In this document: positions 42,904 through 49,736 of the stretch, in pieces | Layout: each line of letters opens with the position of its first letter | Position numbering within the stretch: position 1 is the first letter of the stretch | Assembly (NCBI RefSeq): GCF_002795245.1 | Contig: NZ_PGVG01000028.1 | Coordinates: 1 to 64,000 of the forward strand | Direction of reading: 5' to 3' | Source of the DNA: Bradyrhizobium forestalis | GTDB lineage: Bacteria > Pseudomonadota > Alphaproteobacteria > Rhizobiales > Xanthobacteraceae | Length of the DNA: 64,000 nt | Position numbers and translations under genes: made by a program | The notes under the pieces: generated by a model | Told to the model about the DNA's origin: nothing | What the model saw: only the letters and a program-made list of their open reading frames with translations | The model's database searches: none

Positions 42904-43608
42904 ATGGCACGCATCACCATCATCGAGACTGGGCTCGTTCCTCAAAAATATCGCGAGCGCCACGGCTCGTTTCCGGACATGTTCGCGCGCATGATCCGCG
43001 CCGAGGACCCCACAGCCGCGGTCGACGTCATCAGCATCCCGAATGGCGATGCGCTCCCCGACCCGCGCAAGGTGGAGGCCGTCCTGATCACCGGCGCCGC
43101 CGCCGGCGTCTATGACGAACTGGACTGGATGGCCCCGCTGGAGGATTTCGTGCGCGCTGCCTACAGCAACAAGACACCGATGGTCGGTGTCTGCTTCGGC
43201 CATCAACTGATCGCGCAGGCGCTCGGCGGCACCGTGCGCAAATCCGAGAAGGGCTGGGGCATCGGCCGCCACGTCTATCAGGTGCTGCCGGAGAACGGCG
43301 TCGTCGACGGCGAAGCGGTCGCGATCGCCGCCTCGCATCAGGACCAGGTGATCGATCCGCCTGATGATGCGCTCACGATCCTCTCGTCCGAATTCACCCC
43401 GCATGCCGGCCTGCTCTACGCCAACGGCACCACGCTGACCGTGCAGCCGCATCCGGAGTTCGACGTGGAGTTCGCGCAAGTGTGCTGCGATCTCCGCGAC
43501 GGCAAGGCGCCGGACGAGGTCGTGGCGACGGCGCGGGCATCGCTGGCGGAGCCGATGGATAATGTGAAGCTCGGTGGGGCGATTGCGAGGTTTCTGGCGC
43601 GGCGGTGA
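42904..43608 (+). CDS. Class I glutamine amidotransferase-like protein
   Basis: A 234-aa GATase1 domain protein. The nucleophile elbow is VGVCFGHQLIAQALGG (Cys about 98) and the His-Glu part of the triad is in VQPHPEFD. Stand-alone members include gamma-glutamyl-GABA-type hydrolases and GuaA-like proteins. GGGGAG lies 5 nt before the ATG. It is transcribed with the LysR gene. No synthetase partner is adjacent, so hydrolysis of a gamma-glutamyl or other amide compound of the neighbouring pathway is more likely than biosynthesis. Confidence 0.87.
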   Translation: MARITIIETGLVPQKYRERHGSFPDMFARMIRAEDPTAAVDVISIPNGDALPDPRKVEAVLITGAAAGVYDELDWMAPLEDFVRAAYSNKTPMVGVCFGHQLIAQALGGTVRKSEKGWGIGRHVYQVLPENGVVDGEAVAIAASHQDQVIDPPDDALTILSSEFTPHAGLLYANGTTLTVQPHPEFDVEFAQVCCDLRDGKAPDEVVATARASLAEPMDNVKLGGAIARFLARR

Positions 43609-43610
43609 TT

Positions 43611-43760
43611 TCACCTCGCCCCGCTTGCGGGGAGAGGTCGGATTGCATCGAAGATGCAATCCGGGTGAGGGGGACTCTCCGCGAGTCCAACTGTTACCGA
43701 ATTTGCTGAGGCAGCCCCTCACCCCAACCCTCTCCCCGTAAGAACGGGGAGAGGGAGAAG
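43611..43760. repeat. Intergenic palindromic repeat, family B
   Basis: Two hairpin units: CCCCGCTTGCGGGG with GGATTGCATC / GATGCAATCC at the left, and CTCTCCCCGTAAGAACGGGG at the right. GAGGCAGCCCCTCACCCC is shared with 32551-32711. It separates two convergent genes. Confidence 0.75.
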
Positions 43761-43767
43761 AAACAGC

Positions 43768-44235
43768 TCAGAACGGATCCGTTCCCAGCCCCGGCACATC
43801 GGCCGGCCGCGGGCCCGGTGCAGCCCAGTGAAATCGGCGATCCTTCTCGGCAATCGCGATGTCGTTGATCGAGGCCTCGCGCCGCTTCATCAAACCGTGC
43901 TCGTCGAACTCCCACTGCTCGTTGCCGTAGGAGCGATACCACTGGCCGCCGGTGTCATGCCATTCGTACTGGAAGCGCACGGCGATGCGGTTGCCGTCGA
44001 AGGCCCAGAGGTCCTTGATCAGGCGATAGTCCTGCTCCTTCTCCCATTTGCGGGTGAGGAAGGCGACGATGGCTTCGCGGCCCTGAAAAACTTCCGAACG
44101 ATTGCGCCAGCGGCTGTCCTCGGTATAGGCGAGCGACACGCGCACCGGATCGCGCGAATTCCAGGCGTCCTCGGCCATGCGGGCCTTTTGCGCGGCGGTC
44201 TCGCGGGTGAAGGGTGGAAGCGGCGGGCGCGACAT
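43768..44235 (-). CDS. NTF2-like protein, DUF1348 (SnoaL-type fold)
   Basis: A 155-aa small protein of the DUF1348 / nuclear-transport-factor-2-like superfamily. The conserved core has SLAYTEDSRWRNRSEVFQGR and the tyrosine/tryptophan-rich VRFQYEWHDTGGQWYRSYGNEQWEF strand region. No function is established for the family; the cone-shaped fold can bind small hydrophobic ligands or act as an isomerase or hydrolase. It stands alone and is not coupled to the genes on either side. Confidence 0.85.
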   Translation of the reverse strand: MSRPPLPPFTRETAAQKARMAEDAWNSRDPVRVSLAYTEDSRWRNRSEVFQGREAIVAFLTRKWEKEQDYRLIKDLWAFDGNRIAVRFQYEWHDTGGQWYRSYGNEQWEFDEHGLMKRREASINDIAIAEKDRRFHWAAPGPRPADVPGLGTDPF

Positions 44236-44329
44236 GGTGGCCTCATCGGTTGATCGGGGCCGCGAATGTATCGCCGCGATTGGCGGAGTCGATAGGCCAG
44301 CACAAATCGGGCGATCACTTATCGGGCGA

Positions 44330-44779
44330 TCACGAAATCAAATCGGCTTTCATCAGCGCGCGGATCGACTTCGGGATAGGCTGGGCGCGACCGCCGCTGA
44401 TGAAGGCAACGCGGACCTCGGCTTTTACCAGCACGTCGTCGCCGCGCCGCACCTCCTGCGCCAGCATGATGGAGGCCCCCTTCACCGCGATCGGCCAGGT
44501 CACGACATCGAGCACGTCGTCCATTCTCGCGGGCTTCAAGAAGTCCAGATGCATCGAACGTACCACGAAGGCGAAGCCGGCGCCTTCCGTCTCGGTCTGC
44601 TCGAACAGCGCCTGCTGCTCGGCGCCCATCAGCCTGAGATGATTGGTGCGTCCGCGCTCCATGTAACGCAGGTAATTGGCGTGATAGACGATGCCGGAAA
44701 AATCCGTGTCCTCGTAGTAGACGCGGACCTGCATATGGTGGCGGCCGTCGCGGATCTCGCCGTCGAGATGAGCAGTCAC
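44330..44779 (-). CDS. ybgC: Acyl-CoA thioesterase, YbgC/hotdog family
   Basis: A 149-aa hotdog-fold thioesterase. YYEDTDFSGIVYHANYLRYMERGR carries the catalytic aspartate (YxDTD) and the His/Tyr of the YbgC signature. The start is GTG at 44779, with GAGG upstream; the long frame before it overlaps noise upstream of the gene. In many proteobacteria ybgC precedes tolQRAB, but no tol genes are here. It probably hydrolyses short acyl- or hydroxybenzoyl-CoA thioesters. Confidence 0.88.
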   Translation of the reverse strand: MTAHLDGEIRDGRHHMQVRVYYEDTDFSGIVYHANYLRYMERGRTNHLRLMGAEQQALFEQTETEGAGFAFVVRSMHLDFLKPARMDDVLDVVTWPIAVKGASIMLAQEVRRGDDVLVKAEVRVAFISGGRAQPIPKSIRALMKADLIS

Positions 44780-44847
44780 GTCGGAAGCCTCTTCACTTGT
44801 CGGTAACCGGCCCGTTTTGCGCAAAAACAGCCGGACACGCAAGCGCG

Positions 44848-45768
44848 TTAGGACACAACCAGCCCTGATCTTCCCAGCGTCACCTCGACGATCTCCGGCG
44901 GCACGCCGACGCGGAGCGGCATGATGCTGCAACCGAGGCCGCCCGAGATGATGACGTCGCATTTCAGCCTGACATGACCATAGGCGAGGCGGACGCCATG
45001 CTGCGGCGGAACCGCGGGGGACCAGCCGAGCAGGCGGACCTGACCGCCATGGGTGTGGCCGGACAGTTGCAGCGCGACGCGCGCGGGCACGCGCGGCGCG
45101 ATGTTGGGCTCATGCGCGAGCAGAATGATGGGCGCATCATCCGTGACCTTGGCGAGCGTCGCATTGAGATCGTCGGCACCAAAGCGCACCATGCTCCGGA
45201 AGCGGCGCGCCGGCAGGAAGGCGAGCTGATCGCCGAGCCCGGCGAGCCAGAACGGACGGCCGTCCTTGGTGAGGCGCACGACATCGTTCTCGTAGACGGG
45301 TATGCCGGCCGCCTCCAGCGCACGATGCGCGACGGTCGCCCCCTGCCCGGCCCGCTGCACCGTCCTGTCATCCCAATAATCGTGGTTGCCCATGACGGCA
45401 TGGACGCCGAGCGGCGCCTTGAGGCCGCCCAGCACTCTGGCCCATTCGCTCGACGGGATGATGCGCGTGACCTGGTGCAGGCCGGCGACGTAATCGCCGA
45501 GCAGCACGATGATATCGGCGTTCAGCGCGTTGGTGCGGTCGACGATGGCCTCGATCCGATCCAGCGGCATCCAGGGATCGCAGGCATGGATGTCGGCGAT
45601 GACGGCGATCTTCAGCGGAAGATCCGCCGGCCATTGCCGCGGCGTCGGATGATAGCGGGTGACGCGGAGCCGCAGCATCGGCTCGACGCCGACGCCATAG
45701 GCCGCGGTCGAAGCCCCGAGGGCGGACAGGGCGCCGATGGAACGGATGAGATGACGGCGCGTGATCAT
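44848..45768 (-). CDS. Metallophosphoesterase with Tat signal
   Basis: A 306-aa calcineurin-type phosphoesterase with a twin-arginine signal (ITRRHLIRSIGALSALG), so probably periplasmic. The dimetal site motifs are all present: AVIADIHACD, LLGDYVAG, MGNHDYWDD, LLAHEP and LSGHTHGGQVR. This is the YaeI/YkuE-like branch, some of which act on lipid phosphates or UDP-diacylglucosamine-like substrates. It is a single-gene unit between ybgC and ruvB. Confidence 0.9.
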   Translation of the reverse strand: MITRRHLIRSIGALSALGASTAAYGVGVEPMLRLRVTRYHPTPRQWPADLPLKIAVIADIHACDPWMPLDRIEAIVDRTNALNADIIVLLGDYVAGLHQVTRIIPSSEWARVLGGLKAPLGVHAVMGNHDYWDDRTVQRAGQGATVAHRALEAAGIPVYENDVVRLTKDGRPFWLAGLGDQLAFLPARRFRSMVRFGADDLNATLAKVTDDAPIILLAHEPNIAPRVPARVALQLSGHTHGGQVRLLGWSPAVPPQHGVRLAYGHVRLKCDVIISGGLGCSIMPLRVGVPPEIVEVTLGRSGLVVS

Positions 45769-45829
45769 GGAAGCCCGATGGTGATGCGGCGTCTTGATGA
45801 TATCTGATTGGAGCGGAATTGGGGTGCGT

Positions 45830-45850
45830 TCGTGCAGATCGTCTGCACGA
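45830..45850. terminator. Perfect 9-bp hairpin downstream of ruvB
   Basis: TCGTGCAGA (45830-45838) and TCTGCACGA (45842-45850) pair around a 3-nt loop, 48 bases past the ruvB stop. The U-tract is missing on the minus strand, so termination is only possible, and the site could instead serve the divergent side. Confidence 0.4.
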
Positions 45851-45897
45851 GATTACCGAAAATTCATCAATTCCGGAACGGCGAACGCTTCAGCAGA

Positions 45898-46950
45898 TCA
45901 CTCGTCGCTATCATCCGTGCCGAACAGGCCGAACTGTGCCGCCGCATCGCGCGACGGCTCGGCGAGACCGAGATGACGGAAGGCGTGCGAGGTGAGCAGG
46001 CGGCCGCGCGGGGTGCGCTGGAGATAGCCGCACTGGATCAGATAGGGCTCGATGATGTCCTCGATGGCATCGCGCGGCTCGGACAGCGCTGCAGCCATGG
46101 TCTCGACGCCGACCGGGCCGCCGCCATAGTTCATCGCGATAGTCGAGAGATAGCGGCGGTCCATCGCGTCGAGGCCCGCGGCGTCGACCTCGAGCGCGCT
46201 CAGCGCGTGATCGGCAATCTTGCGGTCGATCTTGTCCGCGTCGGCCGCCGAGGCGAAATCGCGCACGCGGCGGAGCAGACGGCCGGCGATGCGTGGCGTG
46301 CCGCGGGCGCGGCGCGCGATCTCGTTGGCGCCGTCAGCGCTCATGCCGACATTGAGCACGCGCGCGCCGCGGCTGACGATGCTCTCCAGCTCCTCGATGG
46401 TGTAGAAATTGAGCCGGACCGGAATGCCGAAGCGGTCGCGCAGGGGATTGGTGAGAAGGCCGGCGCGCGTGGTGGCGCCGACCAGGGTGAATTTCGACAG
46501 CTCGATCTTCACCGAGCGCGCCGCCGGGCCCTCGCCGATGATGAGGTCGAGCTGAAAGTCCTCCATCGCGGGATAGAGCACCTCTTCCACCGCCGGGCTG
46601 AGGCGATGGATCTCGTCGATGAAGAGCACGTCGCGCTCTTCGAGATTGGTGAGAAGGGCTGCAAGATCGCCGGCCTTAGCGATCACCGGCCCCGATGTGG
46701 CGCGGAAGCCGACGCCGAGCTCCTTGGCCACGATCTGCGCCAGCGTGGTTTTGCCGAGACCGGGGGGACCGACGAACAGTACGTGATCCAGCGCCTCGCC
46801 GCGCTTGCGCGCCGCCTCGATGAAGATCGAGAGATTCTTGCGCGCCTGCTGCTGGCCGACGAAGTCAGACAGCGATTGCGGACGCAGCGCGGTGTCGCCG
46901 ACATCGTCGCTGCGGCGCTCGGGCGAGACCATGCGGTTGGGAGTCGTCAT
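45898..46950 (-). CDS. ruvB: Holliday junction branch migration helicase RuvB
   Basis: A 350-aa AAA+ motor. RPQSLSDFVGQQQARKNL, Walker A GPPGLGKTTLAQ, Walker B FIDEIHRLSPAVEE, sensor GATTRAGLLTNPLRDRFG and a C-terminal winged helix (RTPRGRLLTSHAF) are all present. It forms hexamers that drive RuvA-bound Holliday junctions. Its ATG overlaps the stop of a small membrane-protein gene (ATGA). In most alphaproteobacteria ruvA is directly followed by ruvB; here one gene lies between. Confidence 0.97.
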   Translation of the reverse strand: MTTPNRMVSPERRSDDVGDTALRPQSLSDFVGQQQARKNLSIFIEAARKRGEALDHVLFVGPPGLGKTTLAQIVAKELGVGFRATSGPVIAKAGDLAALLTNLEERDVLFIDEIHRLSPAVEEVLYPAMEDFQLDLIIGEGPAARSVKIELSKFTLVGATTRAGLLTNPLRDRFGIPVRLNFYTIEELESIVSRGARVLNVGMSADGANEIARRARGTPRIAGRLLRRVRDFASAADADKIDRKIADHALSALEVDAAGLDAMDRRYLSTIAMNYGGGPVGVETMAAALSEPRDAIEDIIEPYLIQCGYLQRTPRGRLLTSHAFRHLGLAEPSRDAAAQFGLFGTDDSDE

Positions 46951-47402
46951 ATCGCCAGCCTGCCAAACAATCTTCCGACCAACAGGGACAGTTGAACGTT
47001 AATGAACAAGATCGCGCTCTGTACCCACACCTCGGGCTCACCGACGAAATCAAGCGACTTGGACGTCGAGACTATAAGCACGAAATACAGGACCGGCGCG
47101 AGGAGAACAACGTTCCACCAGGCCACACGACCGCGGAGCCGTCCGACTACGACGACGACCACCGAGGCAATGAAGGCCGGCAAAGCCCACATCTTCAAAC
47201 CAAGCAGCGTAACTCCGATCGCGTCGCGCGAGATCGAAAAACAGCGAACGACCCGGCTGAGGAAACATCCGGAAGCCGAAAATGCAATCGTTTCGAGAAT
47301 ACCTGCGATCACCGTCATCAGGAAAACAACGACGAAGGCGCATCCCAAACTTACCAGCTCCGGTCTGCCTGATCTTTCAACAGCGTACAGGCCAGGACTC
47401 AC
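46947..47402 (-). CDS. Uncharacterised integral membrane protein inserted in ruvCAB operon
   Basis: A 151-aa protein I do not recognise. It has about four hydrophobic segments (near residues 16-40, 52-75, 90-107 and 125-150) and few charges between them. It begins with GTG overlapping the ruvA stop (GTGA) and ends by ATGA overlap with ruvB, so it is translated with both. A 60-base sample (46981-47040) is about 52% G+C against about 63% in a sample of ruvB, so it may have arrived by insertion. Antisense reading frames of similar length exist on the plus strand, but the overlap pattern supports this one. Confidence 0.75.
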   Translation of the reverse strand: MSPGLYAVERSGRPELVSLGCAFVVVFLMTVIAGILETIAFSASGCFLSRVVRCFSISRDAIGVTLLGLKMWALPAFIASVVVVVVGRLRGRVAWWNVVLLAPVLYFVLIVSTSKSLDFVGEPEVWVQSAILFINVQLSLLVGRLFGRLAI

Positions 47403-48016
47403 TTCGCGAGCTCCTTCAGGCCGAGGCGAATGAGCTGCGCGGTCTCGGCGCCTTCACCCGCGCTGCGCGAGGCCGACGCGATCGCCGCGGCGGCCTGCGG
47501 CTGGCCGTAGCCGAGATTGACCAGCGCGGAGATCGCATCCGCAACCGGGCGCGGTGCGCGATGGTCGTCGACGGCGCCGGCGAGGTGCACCACGGCCGGG
47601 TCGACATTGGCGAAGGCCGGCGCCTTGTCCTTCAATTCGGTAACGATGCGCTCGGCGACCTTGGGGCCGACGCCGGGCGTGCGCGACACCGCGGCCTTGT
47701 CGCGCAGCGCGATGGCGTTGGCGAGATCGGAAGGCTGTAGCGTGCCGAGCACGGCGAGCGCGACCTTTGCGCCGACGCCTTGCACGGTCTGCAGCAGCCG
47801 AAACCATTCGCGCTCCTGGTCGGTGCGGAAGCCGAACAGTTTGATCTGATCCTCGCGGACGTAAGTCTCGATCGACAGCACGGCAGCTTCGCCGGGCGAC
47901 GGCAGATGCTGCAAGGTGCGCGACGAGCAATGCACCTGGTAGCCGACGCCGCCGACGTCGAGGATCACAAAATCCTCGCCGTAGGAATCGATCAGGCCCT
48001 TGAGCTTGCCGATCAT
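47399..48016 (-). CDS. ruvA: Holliday junction binding protein RuvA
   Basis: A 205-aa protein with an N-terminal OB-fold (MIGKLKGLIDSYGEDFVILDVGGVGYQVHCS), a helix-hairpin-helix central domain (VQGVGAKVALAVL and TPGVGPKVAERIV) and a C-terminal RuvB-binding domain (SALVNLGYGQPQAAAAIA). Tetramers hold the junction square-planar for RuvB. The ATG overlaps the ruvC stop (ATGA), and the stop overlaps the small membrane-protein gene. Confidence 0.96.
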   Translation of the reverse strand: MIGKLKGLIDSYGEDFVILDVGGVGYQVHCSSRTLQHLPSPGEAAVLSIETYVREDQIKLFGFRTDQEREWFRLLQTVQGVGAKVALAVLGTLQPSDLANAIALRDKAAVSRTPGVGPKVAERIVTELKDKAPAFANVDPAVVHLAGAVDDHRAPRPVADAISALVNLGYGQPQAAAAIASASRSAGEGAETAQLIRLGLKELAK

Positions 48017-48540
48017 ATCCCCACCACCTTCAGCCGGAGCGCCGCACTCTGGCGGTGATGGGCGTGGGTGATGGCGATGGCGAGCGCGTCGGCAGCATCG
48101 GCCGACGGCGGCTCGGCCTTGGGCAGCAAGATCTTCAGCATCATCGCGATCTGTTGCTTGTCGGCGTGACCGGCGCCGACCACCGTCTTCTTCACCTGGT
48201 TCGGCGCATATTCGGCGACACTGATGCCGAACATTGCGGGCGCCAGCATGGCGACGCCGCGGGCCTGGCCGAGCTTCAGCGTCGCGACGCCGTCCTTGTT
48301 CACAAAAGTCTGCTCGACCGCGGCTTCCATCGGCTGATGGTTCGAAAGCACGGCCGCGAGCCCTTCATGGATCGCGAGCAGCCGGCCCGACAGCGGCAGA
48401 TCGTCCGGCGGTTCCACCGAGCCGCAAGCGACGTAGATCAGGCGATTGCCCTCGGCCTCGATCACGCCCCAGCCGGTGCGGCGCAGGCCGGGGTCGATGC
48501 CGATGATGCGAACGGGTTGGCGAATCGGGAGCGCGGTCAT
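48013..48540 (-). CDS. ruvC: Holliday junction resolvase RuvC
   Basis: A 175-aa nuclease. The first catalytic aspartate is in IIGIDPGLRRTGWGV; the glutamate follows in AVEQTFVNKDG and the final aspartates in SADAADALAIAITHAHH. The start at 48540 matches the family length; a 147-nt N-terminal extension of the frame lacks any homology. It is the first gene of the operon, with a candidate SOS site about 40 bases upstream. Confidence 0.96.
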   Translation of the reverse strand: MTALPIRQPVRIIGIDPGLRRTGWGVIEAEGNRLIYVACGSVEPPDDLPLSGRLLAIHEGLAAVLSNHQPMEAAVEQTFVNKDGVATLKLGQARGVAMLAPAMFGISVAEYAPNQVKKTVVGAGHADKQQIAMMLKILLPKAEPPSADAADALAIAITHAHHRQSAALRLKVVGI

Positions 48541-48572
48541 GGGCCAGTGATAGCGGTTGGCCCATGATAGCG

Positions 48573-48587
48573 AAACAGAAACAGAAC
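48573..48587 (-). promoter_or_regulatory. Candidate LexA (SOS) box upstream of ruvC
   Basis: On the minus strand the segment reads GTTC-N7-GTTT, one mismatch from the alphaproteobacterial LexA site GTTC-N7-GTTC. It lies 33-47 bases before the ruvC start. SOS control of ruvCAB is usual in the class, but the match is short and repetitive, so the call is tentative. Confidence 0.4.
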
Positions 48588-48638
48588 AGAAGTAACAGGG
48601 GAAGTGGGGAGCGAGTGCGCCGCTGCCCACGCCATACT

Positions 48639-48746
48639 CCGTCGTCATACCCCGCGAAGGCGGGGTATCCAGTACGCCGCGGCTCATCCGTATTCCTCTG
48701 GCATCTCTGGAATACTGGATCGCCCGCCTTCGCGGGCGATGACGGC
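48639..48746. repeat. Intergenic palindromic repeat, family A
   Basis: Hairpins TACCCCGCGAAGGCGGGGTA and ATCGCCCGCCTTCGCGGGCGAT flank a central part, and CCAGTA / TACTGG pair across the element. The same layout recurs at 55048-55155. It lies between yebC and ruvC. Confidence 0.8.
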
Positions 48747-48771
48747 GGAGGACAAAGGCTAGAAGGACGCT

Positions 48772-49518
48772 TTACCCGCCCATCTTCGCCATCAGCGCGT
48801 CCGACACCTCGAAATTGGCGTAGACGTTCTGGACGTCGTCGTGCTCGTTGAGCAGATCCATCAGCTTGAGCAGCTTCTCGCCGGTCTCGTCGTCGACCGC
48901 GACCGTGTTCTGCGGCTTCCAGATCAGCGCGGCCTTGCGCGGTTCGCCGAACTTGGCTTCCAGTGCCTTGGCGACGTCGCGATAGCTTTCGGTCGAGGCA
49001 TAGATCTCGTGGCCGCCCTCGCCGGAAACGACGTCGTCGGCGCCGGCCTCGATCGCGGCGTCCAGCACCGCGTCGTCGGAGGCGACGCTGCGGTCATATT
49101 CGATGACGCCGGTGCGGTCGAACATGAAGGACACCGAGCCGGTTTCGCCGAGATTGCCGCCGGACTTGGTAAAGAAGGAGCGGATATCGGACGCGGCGCG
49201 GTTGCGGTTGTCGGTCAGCGCCTCGACGATGACGGCGACGCCGCCGGGGCCATAGCCCTCGTAGCGGATCTCGTCATAGTTCTCGCCGTCGCTGCCGAGC
49301 GCCTTCTTGATGGCGCGCTCGATATTGTCCTTCGGCATGTTCTCCTGGCGTGCGGCGATCACGGCGGCGCGCAGGCGCGGATTCATGGCGGGGTCGGGCG
49401 TCCCCAGCTTGGCCGCGACGGTGATTTCCCGCGCCAGCTTGCCGAACAGTTTCGACTTCTGGGCATCCTGCCGCCCCTTGCGGTGCATGATGTTCTTGAA
49501 TTGGGAATGTCCGGCCAT
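48772..49518 (-). CDS. yebC: YebC/PmpR family protein
   Basis: A 248-aa protein opening MAGHSQFKNIMHRKGRQD, the invariant YebC start, followed by FGKLAREITVAAKLG and NPRLRAAVIAARQENMPKDNIERAI. The acidic central domain (GGVAVIVEALTDNRNR) is intact. It was long called a transcription regulator; recent work assigns YebC proteins to translation of proline-rich stretches. It sits upstream of ruvC, a common arrangement, but the repeat in between suggests a separate transcript. Confidence 0.95.
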   Translation of the reverse strand: MAGHSQFKNIMHRKGRQDAQKSKLFGKLAREITVAAKLGTPDPAMNPRLRAAVIAARQENMPKDNIERAIKKALGSDGENYDEIRYEGYGPGGVAVIVEALTDNRNRAASDIRSFFTKSGGNLGETGSVSFMFDRTGVIEYDRSVASDDAVLDAAIEAGADDVVSGEGGHEIYASTESYRDVAKALEAKFGEPRKAALIWKPQNTVAVDDETGEKLLKLMDLLNEHDDVQNVYANFEVSDALMAKMGG

Positions 49519-49613
49519 GCGTGTCTCTTGAGGAATAGTCAGCCAACGGTGAGCGTGGGAAGCGCGGCCTTATAGGCCGCCAACCCACCGGAATCAAAGG
49601 GCTCTGGTAGCCT

Positions 49614-49628
49614 TACGGTAGCACCGTA
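49614..49628. other. Short perfect hairpin upstream of chemoreceptor gene
   Basis: TACGGT (49614-49619), loop AGC, ACCGTA (49623-49628), within GGTAGCC(N)nGGTAGCC flanks. It lies in the 218-bp gap between yebC and the first chemoreceptor gene. It could be an operator or mRNA hairpin; nothing more can be said. Confidence 0.3.
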
Positions 49629-49736
49629 GAGGTAGCCACCGGAATGGTCCGTGCCTAGAGGTCGGGCACCGTTAACCCTGATTTCATTCCGGCCTGCGAA
49701 AATAGCGTCCGCCCGTTCCCCGACAAGAGAGACGTG

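Noticed and set aside
48541..48564. TGGGCCA/TGGCCCA inverted repeat just before ruvC as an operator
   Set aside because: Only 7-bp arms in GC-rich sequence beside the start codon; chance is likely.
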